Shown here: positions 27,955 to 36,800 of the stretch, piece after piece
Position numbering within the stretch: the first letter of the stretch is position 1
Layout: each line of letters opens with the position of its first letter
NCBI RefSeq assembly: GCF_001895005.1
Contig: NZ_BCXH01000001.1
Span: forward strand, 682,001-746,000
Direction of reading: 5' to 3'
Source: Rhodococcus yunnanensis NBRC 103083
GTDB taxonomy: Bacteria; Actinomycetota; Actinomycetes; Mycobacteriales; Mycobacteriaceae
DNA: 64,000 nt
Translations under genes and position numbers: made by a program
The notes under the pieces: generated by a model
What the model saw: only the letters and a program-made list of their open reading frames with translations
What the model was told of the DNA's origin: nothing
The model's database searches: none

Positions 27955-28875
27955 TCATCCCGCGACGGATGCGCCGACCGTGCCGATCAACGCACCGACA
28001 GCGGCGTAGTTGTCGGCACGTGTGCTCGAGCCTCGGTGAACGAGGCCCATTGCTCGTCCCGGTTTCGGATCTGCGAACTCGGCGATGCCGAAAGCTCCCT
28101 TGCTCGTCTCGACCTCGACGGCCGATCGCGGTACCAGCGTCACTCCGAGACCACCTGCGACGCACTGGACTACGGTCGCGAGCGAGGTGGCGCGGGTGTC
28201 ACTCGCAGCAGGAATCGCGTCGGCGGATCGGCAGAGGTCCAACGTCTGGTCACGGAGGCAGTGCCCGTCGTCGAGCAGCAGTATCGGCAGATCCTTCAGG
28301 ATCGAGACCGGCAGATCCGCACGCCCGTCGAGTTCGTGACCCGCGGGCACGACGAGTACGAAATCCTCTGTGTACAAGGGGATCTCGACAAGACCAGGCT
28401 CATCCGTCGGTAGAGCCACCACGGCCAACTCGATGGCTCCCGATCGCAACGACGCCATCAGACGAGCAGTCTGATCCTCCACCACATGCGGGACGATATC
28501 GGGAAACGTCTCACGTAACGACGGTAGCAACGCAGGCAGGACGTACGGGGCTACCGTCGGGATCAGTCCGAGCCGCAGGGGCCCAGACAGCCGACTGCCG
28601 AGTCCGGACGCCTCGGAGACGAAAGCGTCGGCCGCCTCGAGTGTCGCGCGCGCTCGGTCGAGAAGATGCGTACCTGCGTTGGTCATCAATACTTTTCGCG
28701 TACTGCGTTCGATCAGCTGGATACCGAGACCGTGCTCGAGCGATGCCAGAGCCTGGGACAGCGTGGGCTGACTCACTTCGAGACGTGCAGCCGCCGTTCC
28801 GAAGTGCCGATGCTGCGCGACCGCAACGAATGCACGCAGCTGTGAGAGCGTGGGTTGATAACTTCGATCAGCCAT
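27955..28875 (-). CDS. oxyR: LysR-type peroxide sensor OxyR
   Basis: LysR regulator of 306 residues from ATG 28875. The helix-turn-helix is FGTAAARLEVSQPTLSQALASLE. The effector domain contains DDGHCLRDQTLDLC, placing Cys206 and Cys215 nine residues apart exactly as Cys199 and Cys208 of E. coli OxyR, so a functional peroxide-sensing disulfide is expected. It is divergent from ahpC, the classic target. The gene is intact, unlike the decayed oxyR of M. tuberculosis. An ATG at 28899 would add 8 residues. Confidence 0.94.
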   Translation of the reverse strand: MADRSYQPTLSQLRAFVAVAQHRHFGTAAARLEVSQPTLSQALASLEHGLGIQLIERSTRKVLMTNAGTHLLDRARATLEAADAFVSEASGLGSRLSGPLRLGLIPTVAPYVLPALLPSLRETFPDIVPHVVEDQTARLMASLRSGAIELAVVALPTDEPGLVEIPLYTEDFVLVVPAGHELDGRADLPVSILKDLPILLLDDGHCLRDQTLDLCRSADAIPAASDTRATSLATVVQCVAGGLGVTLVPRSAVEVETSKGAFGIAEFADPKPGRAMGLVHRGSSTRADNYAAVGALIGTVGASVAG

Positions 28876-28906
28876 GGCTATCAGTCTAGTGCTAGTCATC
28901 ACCTTT
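28876..28906. promoter_or_regulatory. Candidate OxyR operator between oxyR and ahpC
   Basis: The AT-richest part of the 161-nt divergent gap holds GGCTATCAGTCTAGTGCTAG and flanking bases, with ATC/GAT-type half sites and two CTAG cores. It resembles LysR T-N11-A sites only loosely; placement near the oxyR start suits autoregulation. Confidence 0.3.
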
Positions 28907-29036
28907 ACCTTTAGCCGTTCTTTTGGCACACTCGTACAGGTCGGTGGAAGCGCGTCGCGCGCGCCGCCACATCACCCACATTCGAAAATTCGCGCCACCG
29001 TGTGCGCGCACATCTGCACTACTCGAGGAGAACCAT

Positions 29037-29624
29037 ATGGCCCTGTTGACAATCGGCGATCAGTTCCCCGCATACAACCTCACTGCCGTCATCGGCGGCG
29101 ACCTGTCGAAGGTGAACGCACAGCAGCCCGACGACTACTTCACCACCGTCACCAGCGACGACCACGCAGGCAAGTGGCGCATCGTTTTCTTCTGGCCGAA
29201 AGACTTCACGTTCGTGTGCCCCACGGAGATCGCGGCGTTCGGAAAACTGAACGAGGAGTTCGCAGATCGTGATGCACAGGTTCTCGGCGCGTCGGTCGAC
29301 AACGAGTTCGTGCACTTCCAGTGGCGTGCACAGCACGAGGATCTGAAGACGCTTCCGTTCCCGATCCTGTCGGATCTCAAGCGTGAGTTGGCAACCGCTG
29401 CAGGCGTTCTCAACTCCGACGGCGTCGCAGACCGCGCGACGTTCATCGTCGACCCCAACAACGAGGTTCAGTTCGTTTCCGTCACAGCAGGATCGGTCGG
29501 CCGCAACGTCGACGAGGTGCTTCGTGTTCTCGACGCACTGCAGTCCGACGAGCTGTGCGCCTGCAACTGGAAGAAGGGCGACCCGACCATCGACGCGGGC
29601 GAGCTGCTGACGGCGAGCGTCTGA
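29037..29624 (+). CDS. ahpC: Alkyl hydroperoxide reductase AhpC (peroxiredoxin)
   Basis: Two-Cys peroxiredoxin of 195 residues reducing peroxides and peroxynitrite. The peroxidatic Cys61 sits in FTFVCPTEI; Cys174 and Cys176 lie in LCACNW, the same three numbers as M. tuberculosis AhpC. ATG 29037 follows GAGGAG at 29025-29030. ahpD begins 1 nt after its stop, so they are co-translated. Divergent from OxyR, its likely activator. Confidence 0.97.
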   Translation: MALLTIGDQFPAYNLTAVIGGDLSKVNAQQPDDYFTTVTSDDHAGKWRIVFFWPKDFTFVCPTEIAAFGKLNEEFADRDAQVLGASVDNEFVHFQWRAQHEDLKTLPFPILSDLKRELATAAGVLNSDGVADRATFIVDPNNEVQFVSVTAGSVGRNVDEVLRVLDALQSDELCACNWKKGDPTIDAGELLTASV

Positions 29625-29625
29625 C

Positions 29626-30165
29626 ATGACAGTCGAGAACCTCAAGAACGCGCTGCCGGAGTACGCCAAAGATCTCAAACTCAACCTGAGTTCCATTGCG
29701 CGGACGACTGTTCTGAACGAGCAACAGCTGTGGGGAACGCTCCTCGCAACGGCCGCTGCAACGAAGTCGCCCACCACGCTGAAGGAAATCGCCGAGGAGG
29801 CAGCGGACACTCTGTCCGCCGAGGCGTACAACGCAGCTCTCGGTGCCGCGTCGATCATGGGCATGAACAACGTCTTCTACCGCACCAAGGGTTACCTGGA
29901 CGGTAAGTACGATGACCTGCGGGCAGGTCTGCGCATGAACATCATCGGCAACCCCGGTGTCGACAAGGCCGATTTCGAACTGTGGTCGCTCGCAGTGTCC
30001 GCAGTCAACGGGTGCAACCATTGTCTGGAGGCTCACGAGAAGACCTTGCGCGACGAAGGCGTCGACCGCGAGGTCATCTTCGAGTCGATCCGCGCGGCAT
30101 CCATCGTCGCCGGTGTCGGTCAGGCCATCGAGGCCAGCCGCACACTGGACGGCGCGACCGTCTGA
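29626..30165 (+). CDS. ahpD: Alkylhydroperoxidase AhpD
   Basis: All-helical 179-residue partner that reduces AhpC, itself reduced through lipoamide in mycobacteria. The active site [11 protein letters not shown] gives Cys130, His132, Cys133 and His137, the numbers known for M. tuberculosis AhpD. The start overlaps almost directly with the ahpC stop (TGACATG). Confidence 0.97.
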   Translation: MTVENLKNALPEYAKDLKLNLSSIARTTVLNEQQLWGTLLATAAATKSPTTLKEIAEEAADTLSAEAYNAALGAASIMGMNNVFYRTKGYLDGKYDDLRAGLRMNIIGNPGVDKADFELWSLAVSAVNGCNHCLEAHEKTLRDEGVDREVIFESIRAASIVAGVGQAIEASRTLDGATV

Positions 30166-30257
30166 CCTTCCCTTCACGGGCACCAGGGTTCGCATCTCGT
30201 CGATGCGGGCCCTGGTGTCGTATCGGACTGCCACATCGAACGGTAGATTGGTCCCAC

Positions 30258-30935
30258 ATGAGCGTCGACGTAGCCGTGGTCCGTGTATTCACCGACGAGC
30301 GGGGCCGCCACGGAAATCCACTCGGTATCGTCGCAGGCGATGCCGTCGCGCAACCCGATCGGCAGTCTCTTGCGCGTGAACTCGGTTTCAGCGAAACCAT
30401 TTTCGTCGACCACGACGGAGGCAGACAGGCGTCGGCGACGATATTCACTCCCGAGGTCGAACTGCCGTTCGCGGGTCATCCCACTGTCGGATTGTCGTGG
30501 TGGCTCGGCGCGTCGGGGACCCCGATCGACACTCTCGTCGTACCGGCAGGCGAGGTGACCATCGGATACGGCGACGGAACGACCTCGGTCCGAGCCCGCG
30601 CCGACTGGGCCCCTCAGTTCTCGATGCACAAATTGGCGTCCGTCGACGACGTCGAGTCCGCCGGACCGTCGAACTTCCCGAACGGGCACCACTACGTGTG
30701 GGCGTGGATCGATGCCGAGGACGAGGCGATTCGAGCGCGAATGTTCGCAACGGAGATGGGCATCGCGGAAGACGAAGCCACGGGCGCTGCCGCAGTCCGC
30801 ATCACCGAATCACTCGGTCACGGATTGAGAATCGACCAAGGCCGAGGATCGAGGCTGTTCACCGAGTACCTCGGCGACGGGTGGGTCCACCTCAGCGGAC
30901 GAACGGTCCTGGATACGCCGCTCACCGTGAGGTGA
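30258..30935 (+). CDS. PhzF-family isomerase/epimerase-like protein
   Basis: A 225-residue PhzF-fold protein, shorter than the ~280 of typical members but matching Rv2716. VVRVFTDERGRHGNPLGIV opens the first barrel, LARELGFSETIFVD has the catalytic Glu position, FAGHPTVG is the family signature and EDEATGAAAV the second. Reaction unknown; relatives isomerise diaminopimelate-like or phenazine precursors. No ribosome site. TAGATT at 30244-30249 ends 8 nt before ATG 30258, suggesting a leaderless transcript. Confidence 0.88.
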   Translation: MSVDVAVVRVFTDERGRHGNPLGIVAGDAVAQPDRQSLARELGFSETIFVDHDGGRQASATIFTPEVELPFAGHPTVGLSWWLGASGTPIDTLVVPAGEVTIGYGDGTTSVRARADWAPQFSMHKLASVDDVESAGPSNFPNGHHYVWAWIDAEDEAIRARMFATEMGIAEDEATGAAAVRITESLGHGLRIDQGRGSRLFTEYLGDGWVHLSGRTVLDTPLTVR

Positions 30936-30938
30936 GCG

Positions 30939-31583
30939 TCACGGCTGTGGCGGTACCTCCACCGCGATCTCGTCACCCAGCGACACTCCAGGCGCGAGCG
31001 GTAGTCGATCCCCGCTCCAGAACTTGCCAGGGTCGAACCAGTTGGCCTTCTTGTTTCCGGTCAACAAGCCCATCGAGTCGTACGTCATTGCAACCACTTC
31101 CGCGCAGTAGGCCGTCTCCAGAGCAGCCGTTTCGTGCTCGCTCCTGCGCAGCGTCGGCACTCGACCTTTGAACCAGCGCCCTGCCAGCTTCGCCGTCGTC
31201 GGGAAAGCCGTTCCGTCCATGCGCGCGATCGTGCGCATCAACGCGTCCTCCTGTTCGCGCGTGACAGCCCGATCGAGTTGTCGAAGCCAACAACGCTGCT
31301 GGTAGCGATACGTCCACTGTGTCACCGCACTTCGAAGGTCGTGGAGTTGCACACCACGCTGATAGTTGCCGGTCCACATGTCCTGCAACGTTTTGCCCAG
31401 CTCTGCGTGCCACATCAGCGGAGGAAGATCGTCGACGACCACAGCCATGCCGACATGATTGACAGGGCTGTTCGTCAGGGTCTGGATCGCACGGTCCGCT
31501 GCCGAATGGCCGCGAAATATCCAGATGTCGCCTGTCCGGGTTGCGTCCACAGCGGTATCGAGGGAGATCGTCGACGCAGTCAT
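30939..31583 (-). CDS. Possible permuted papain-like (YiiX/NlpC-P60-type) hydrolase
   Basis: A 214-residue protein I cannot name. TGDIWIFRGHSAADRAIQTL followed by SPVNHVGMAVVV resembles the His-first half of circularly permuted NlpC/P60 or YiiX enzymes. A later AYCAEVVAMTYDSMGLL could supply the catalytic Cys. Such folds cleave amide or thioester bonds in peptidoglycan, lipids or proteins. No signal peptide is visible. ATG 31583; the longer frame upstream is made of the 15-bp repeat array. Convergent with the PhzF-like gene (3-nt gap). Confidence 0.6.
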   Translation of the reverse strand: MTASTISLDTAVDATRTGDIWIFRGHSAADRAIQTLTNSPVNHVGMAVVVDDLPPLMWHAELGKTLQDMWTGNYQRGVQLHDLRSAVTQWTYRYQQRCWLRQLDRAVTREQEDALMRTIARMDGTAFPTTAKLAGRWFKGRVPTLRRSEHETAALETAYCAEVVAMTYDSMGLLTGNKKANWFDPGKFWSGDRLPLAPGVSLGDEIAVEVPPQP

Positions 31584-31600
31584 GTCGGTCAGCCTAGTTC

Positions 31601-31654
31601 GGCGCCCAGCTTGTCGGCGCCCAGCTTGTCGGCGCCCAGCTTGTCGGCGCCCAG
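31601..31654. repeat. 15-bp tandem array in a divergent promoter region
   Basis: GGCGCCCAGCTTGTC occurs at 31601-31615, 31616-31630 and 31631-31645, with GGCGCCCAG at 31646-31654 (3.6 copies, no mismatch). It fills most of the 83-nt gap between the starts of two divergent genes. Confidence 0.92.
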
Positions 31655-31666
31655 TACGGTGAACGC

Positions 31667-31891
31667 ATGAAGCTGTGGAAGATACTCGGACTGGCCGGCG
31701 TGGTCGGAGTCGCAGCCACGGGTGCACTCGTCGTCAAATCGGAACGGACGAGGCGTGCGTATGCCCCCGACGAGGTTCGCGAGCAGTTGCACAAGCGATT
31801 CGCCGAGGCCTCGTCCGCTGCGATCGCCGAGGCCCCGCCTCAGCGATCGCGGGCGCAGAAGTTCAAGCACAGGTTCACCCGAGGGCGCTGA
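31667..31891 (+). CDS. Small single-pass membrane protein, unknown function
   Basis: A 74-residue protein: an N-terminal hydrophobic segment (LWKILGLAGVVGVAATGALVV), then a charged tail (DEVREQLHKRFAEA) ending in a very basic QRSRAQKFKHRFTRGR. Either a membrane anchor or an uncleaved signal; no lipobox. It is divergent from the papain-like gene over the repeat array, and its last 17 bp overlap the convergent aminotransferase gene. Its family is not recognised. Confidence 0.7.
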   Translation: MKLWKILGLAGVVGVAATGALVVKSERTRRAYAPDEVREQLHKRFAEASSAAIAEAPPQRSRAQKFKHRFTRGR

Positions 31892-33134
31892 AAATCCTGG
31901 CGGCGAGGTCCTCGACCTCGGCGTCGGTCATGACGAACGACGGCGAGATCTGCATTGCTCCCTGTCCGGCTGCGCGCCCCGAGACGCCGTGGGCGCGGAG
32001 CGTTCGGACGAACGGCAGAGCCTCGGCCGGATCGACGAGCTGCACCGCAGCGACCGCGCCGAGACCGCTGCGGACCTCCTCGACGCGCGGATGTTCGGCG
32101 AGCGGCGCGAGGTGGGTGTGCAACGAGGTTTCCAGCCGCGCCGATTCCTGCAGCAGATTTTCACGCTCCATGATGTCGAGCGTGGCCATGGCGGCTGCCG
32201 CTGCACCCGCGTGACCTCCGTAGGTGTATCCGTGTCGCCACCAGGCTCCGCCGGCGAAGAACGGTTCGGCCACGTGCGGTGCGATGAAGACCGCTCCCAT
32301 CGGAACGTAGCCGGAGGTCAGGCCCTTCGCCGTCGTCATCAGATCCGGTTGCAGGTCGAACCGAGACGATGCGAACCACGAACCACCGATACGACCGAAG
32401 CCGGTCACGACCTCGTCGGCAACGAACAGGACATCGTTGTCGCGGCAGATCTGCCGTACTTCCTGCAGATAGCCCTCGGGCGGCAGGTAGACGCCTCCCG
32501 CGCCGATGATCGGTTCGCAGAAGAAGGCGGCGATCGAATCCGCACCCACTTCCTCGATCAGCGTCAACAGACTCTTCGCGTCGTCCCACGCGACAGTCCG
32601 TGCGTCCGCCATCAATTCGCCGTAGTTCTCGCGGTTCACCGGAATTCCCGCAAGCGCGGTACCCGCGACATGCATTCCGTGATACGCCTTCTGCCTGCCG
32701 ACGATCAACTTCTTGCCCGGCTGACCCACTTCGTGCCAGTACCGGCGAGCGAGCTTGGCCGCAGTGTCGATGGAGTCCGATCCACCCGAGGTGAAGAAGA
32801 TCTTGCTGCCCGCGACCGGCGCGATCTCGCCGAGACGTTCCGCCAGCGCGAGCGTCGTCTCGGGAACGAAATCACCGAAGTTCGAGTAGTGCGCCAGCGT
32901 TCCGAGCTGAGCTGCCACTGCGTCGGCGATCTCTCGGCGCCCGTGTCCGACGTTGGTGAACCACAGTCCTGCGGTCGCGTCGAGATACTTGTTGCCCTCG
33001 CGGTCCCAGATGTAGGCGCCGTCACCGCGAGACACGACGAAGGGCCCGTTGCTACTCACCGCGCCCATGTCGGCGAAACCGTGCCACAGCGCGGAGTGAG
33101 TGGATTCGTACGTCGGCTCGGCCACAGTAGACAT
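31875..33134 (-). CDS. Class III PLP-dependent aminotransferase
   Basis: Omega-aminotransferase-type enzyme of 419 residues, transferring amino groups from omega-amino acids, polyamines or beta-alanine to pyruvate or a keto acid. FFTSGGSDSIDTAAKLARRY binds the PLP phosphate, FVADEVVTGFGRIG has the Asp that contacts the ring nitrogen, and TTAKGLTSGYVPMGA carries the Schiff-base Lys. GPFVVSRGDGAYIWDREGNKY is a typical N-terminal strap. ATG 33134. The exact substrate cannot be assigned. Confidence 0.9.
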   Translation of the reverse strand: MSTVAEPTYESTHSALWHGFADMGAVSSNGPFVVSRGDGAYIWDREGNKYLDATAGLWFTNVGHGRREIADAVAAQLGTLAHYSNFGDFVPETTLALAERLGEIAPVAGSKIFFTSGGSDSIDTAAKLARRYWHEVGQPGKKLIVGRQKAYHGMHVAGTALAGIPVNRENYGELMADARTVAWDDAKSLLTLIEEVGADSIAAFFCEPIIGAGGVYLPPEGYLQEVRQICRDNDVLFVADEVVTGFGRIGGSWFASSRFDLQPDLMTTAKGLTSGYVPMGAVFIAPHVAEPFFAGGAWWRHGYTYGGHAGAAAAAMATLDIMERENLLQESARLETSLHTHLAPLAEHPRVEEVRSGLGAVAAVQLVDPAEALPFVRTLRAHGVSGRAAGQGAMQISPSFVMTDAEVEDLAARIFSALG

Positions 33135-33148
33135 GAACCAGAGCTTAG

Positions 33149-33811
33149 TCAGTCGCCGGCAGCCGACTGGTTGCCGTATCGCCATCTGCTTCCGAGTCGT
33201 CCGACGGCGTTCACGGCGAGCGCCATCAACACGAAGGCCACCGTCAAGACGACCAGGCCGATGAACAGAGCCACATAACCCTGGCCGCGTGGGTCGAGGA
33301 ACGGGTAGGGATACCAGTCCACGATGGGTCCACGAACCAGGCTGTAGATCCCGTAGACGAGTGGAAACACCAGCCAGATCAACGACTGCGCCTCGGTGAT
33401 GCGCCTCCGGCTCGGAGCGAGAATCCAGTCGAGCAGGATCACCACCGGCATGATGCGGTGCACGACATTGTTGGTCCACGCGTCGGCCACCCCGACATCG
33501 ATGTTCGCCAACAGTACGGCGTAGATGATGCCGGTGATGACCATGTAGAGGGTGACGGCCCCGCGGAACAGCTGCCAGGGACGGCTCTGTGGATCGGCCA
33601 GCCCACCCACCAGAAGGACGACGATCGCCAGTACGTTGCTTAACACGGTGAAATAGCTGAAGTAGTTGACCACCGAGAAACCGGGCTGGCCCACCCCGTC
33701 GACGAGAATCGTCGACAGTGCCGCCACCGCCAGTGCGGCGAATGCGACTCGCACCATCCGAATCACGGTGCCGGTGTGCTGGACGTCAGTTGTGTCCGTA
33801 TCGACAGCCAT
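33149..33811 (-). CDS. Pr6Pr family membrane protein
   Basis: A 220-residue protein with six predicted membrane helices, including VRVAFAALAVAALSTILVDG, YFTVLSNVLAIVVLLVGGL, TLYMVITGIIYAVLLANI and YVALFIGLVVLTVAFVLMALA. The conserved NYFSYFTVLSN and VVHRIMPVVILLDWIL blocks, and PYPFLDP, mark the Pr6Pr/FAR-17a-like group of actinobacteria. Function unknown. It lies 14 nt upstream of the aminotransferase and probably shares its transcript. Alternative GTG start at 33826. Confidence 0.85.
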   Translation of the reverse strand: MAVDTDTTDVQHTGTVIRMVRVAFAALAVAALSTILVDGVGQPGFSVVNYFSYFTVLSNVLAIVVLLVGGLADPQSRPWQLFRGAVTLYMVITGIIYAVLLANIDVGVADAWTNNVVHRIMPVVILLDWILAPSRRRITEAQSLIWLVFPLVYGIYSLVRGPIVDWYPYPFLDPRGQGYVALFIGLVVLTVAFVLMALAVNAVGRLGSRWRYGNQSAAGD

Positions 33812-33888
33812 GACTGATACTTGCACGGCTTCGACGGATTCGGGGCCTACCGCACCATTGTCGGACCACGGATTATCCTGTTGGGAGC

Positions 33889-36800
33889 ATGTCTACTGAA
33901 ACCGTCTCGCAACTTCGCCGCTCTCTCACTGCCCGTCTGACGGATGTGTCCTTGCGCGACGAGCATCGCCTTCGCCGCAGGCTCTCCTCCGCGCGCACTC
34001 CGGACGCGCTCGCTGCCGTCGAGAAAGACTTCGCGCGAGCCGAGGCAGTGGTGTCCCATCGCCGCGCCGCGGTTCCGAACATCGAATACCCGGAGTCACT
34101 CCCGGTCAGCCAGCGCAAGGACGACATCGCGGCCGCGATCGATGCCAACCAGGTCGTCATCGTCGCCGGCGAGACCGGATCCGGCAAGACGACCCAGATT
34201 CCGAAGATCTGCCTCGAGCTGGGCCGCGGGATACGCGGATCCATCGGCCACACGCAGCCGAGGCGGCTCGCGGCAAGGACCGTCGCCGAACGCATCGCCG
34301 AGGAAGTCGGCGAAACCATCGGCGACTCGGTCGGCTACAAGGTCCGTTTCACGGACCAATCATCCGATTCGACTCTGGTCAAGTTGATGACCGACGGTAT
34401 TCTCCTGGCCGAGATTCAGCGCGACCGGATGCTCCGCCAGTACGACACACTCATCATCGACGAGGCGCACGAGCGCAGCCTGAACATCGACTTCATCCTC
34501 GGCTACCTGGCGCAGCTGCTCCCCCGCCGTCCGGACCTCAAGGTGATCATCACCTCGGCGACCATCGATCCGGAACGCTTCGCAGAGCACTTCGCCCAGG
34601 GCGGCGTCGCCGCACCCATCGTCGAGGTCTCCGGCAGAACGTTCCCGGTCGAGATGCGGTATCGCCCCCTGTCCGTCGACACCGGCGACACCACGCTCGA
34701 CCGAGACCCGGTCGACGCAACGTGTGACGCCGTCGACGAACTCATCGCCGAAGGCGACGGCGACATCCTGGTGTTTCTCTCCGGCGAACGAGAAATTCGC
34801 GACACCGCGGACGCACTGCGAGATCGGCAGTTACGCAACACCGAAGTGGTGCCGCTGTATGCGCGGCTGTCGGCCGCCGAACAACATCGTGTGTTCTCGG
34901 CGCACACGGGACGTCGAGTCGTCCTGTCCACCAACGTCGCCGAGACTTCACTGACGGTCCCTGGAATTCGGTACGTCGTCGACCCTGGTACGGCACGCAT
35001 CTCGCGCTACTCGGTGCGCACGAAGGTACAGCGTCTACCCATCGAGAACATCTCTCAGGCCTCTGCACGCCAGCGAGCAGGTCGCTGCGGACGCGTGGCC
35101 GACGGGATCTGCATCAGGCTGTACTCGGAGGCGGACTTCGAAGCCCGACCACAGTTCACCGAACCCGAGATCCTCCGAACCAACCTGGCGTCGGTAATAC
35201 TTCAGATGACGGCGCTCGGCCTGGGCAAGGTCGACGCGTTCCCGTTCGTGGAGCCACCGGACCCACGCAGTATCCGCGACGGCATCGGTCTGCTGGAAGA
35301 ACTCGGCGCGGTCACTGCGTCGTCGAAGACCGGTGAGTCCGAACTGACGCCGATCGGGCGTGAGCTCGCGGCACTCCCGGTCGATCCGCGCATGGCGCGC
35401 ATGCTCGTGGAAGCGAACAGCACCGGAGCTCTCGCCGATGCGCTCGTCGTCGTCTCGGCGCTGTCGATCCAGGACGTTCGGGAGCGTCCGGCCGAGCATC
35501 AGCAGGCCGCCGACGAGAAGCACGCGCGGTTCGCGGTGGAGAACTCCGACTTCCTGTCGTACGTGGAGTTGTGGAAGTATCTTCGCGAACAGCGTGATGA
35601 ACTGTCCTCCAGCCAGTTCCGCCGAATGTGTCGAAACGAATTTCTCCACTACCTCAGAATCCGGGAGTGGCAGGATCTACACGGCCAGCTCCGCCAGATC
35701 GCTCGCGGTCTCGGATGGACGGTCCCGGAGGCTCCCAGTTCCCAGGCGGCTCTCCATCAGTCGTTACTGTCGGGGCTGCTGTCGCACATTGGATTGCGCG
35801 AAGGTGACAAACGAGAGTTTCTCGGCGCACGCGGTGCCCATTTCGCGATCTTCCCCGGATCCGGACTGTTCAAGAAGCCACCCCGATGGGTCATGGCGGC
35901 AGAACTGGTCGAGACGAGTCGCCTGTGGGGCCGAATGGCCGCACGGATCGAGCCTGAATGGGCCGAACGACTCGCCCCGCACCTGGTCAAACGGACGTAC
36001 TCCGAGCCTCACTGGTCGATCAAGCGACAGTCGGCGATGGCATACGAACGCGTCACGCTGTACGGGATCCCGCTGGTCACCGGCCGTCCTGTCGGATATC
36101 ACACGATCGATCCGGAAGTATCCCGCGAGCTGTTCATCAGACACGCCCTGGTACAGGGCGAATGGACGACTCAGCATCCGTTCTTCCACAAGAACAGAGC
36201 CTTGCTCGACGACGTCGGCGAACTGGAGAACCGGGCACGCCGACGCGACATCGTCGTCGACGACGACGCGCTGTTCGACTTCTACGACACCAGAATCGGA
36301 CCGAACGTGGTGTCCGCGCGCCACTTCGACACCTGGTGGAAGAAGACCCGTCGGTCGACACCCGAGCTCCTCGACTTCTCTGCCGCCACCGTCGTCAATC
36401 CTGATGCAGCGTCGGTGCTCGGCGGCGACTACCCGGATGCGTGGCGCCAAGGTGAGGTGCAGTTCCCGCTGACGTACCAGTTCGAACCGGGCTCGGCAGC
36501 CGACGGAGTCACCGCTCGCATTCCCATCGCACTGCTCGCCCAGGTACAACCTGTCGGTTTCGACTGGCTCGTGCCGGGCATGCGGGCCGAACTCGTCGGC
36601 ACCATGATCAAACTGCTTCCGAAGTCGCTGCGCCGTAACGTGGTTCCGGCTCCGGACTTCGCCGCAGCCGCGCTGCAGTCGATGAAACCGCGTGCCGAGC
36701 CGGTCGTGACGGCACTGGCACGAGAACTCTCGCGCCTGGGGTCATGCCGCATCGACCCGACCGACTTCGCCGTCACCGAGCTACCGGACCATCTGCGCAT

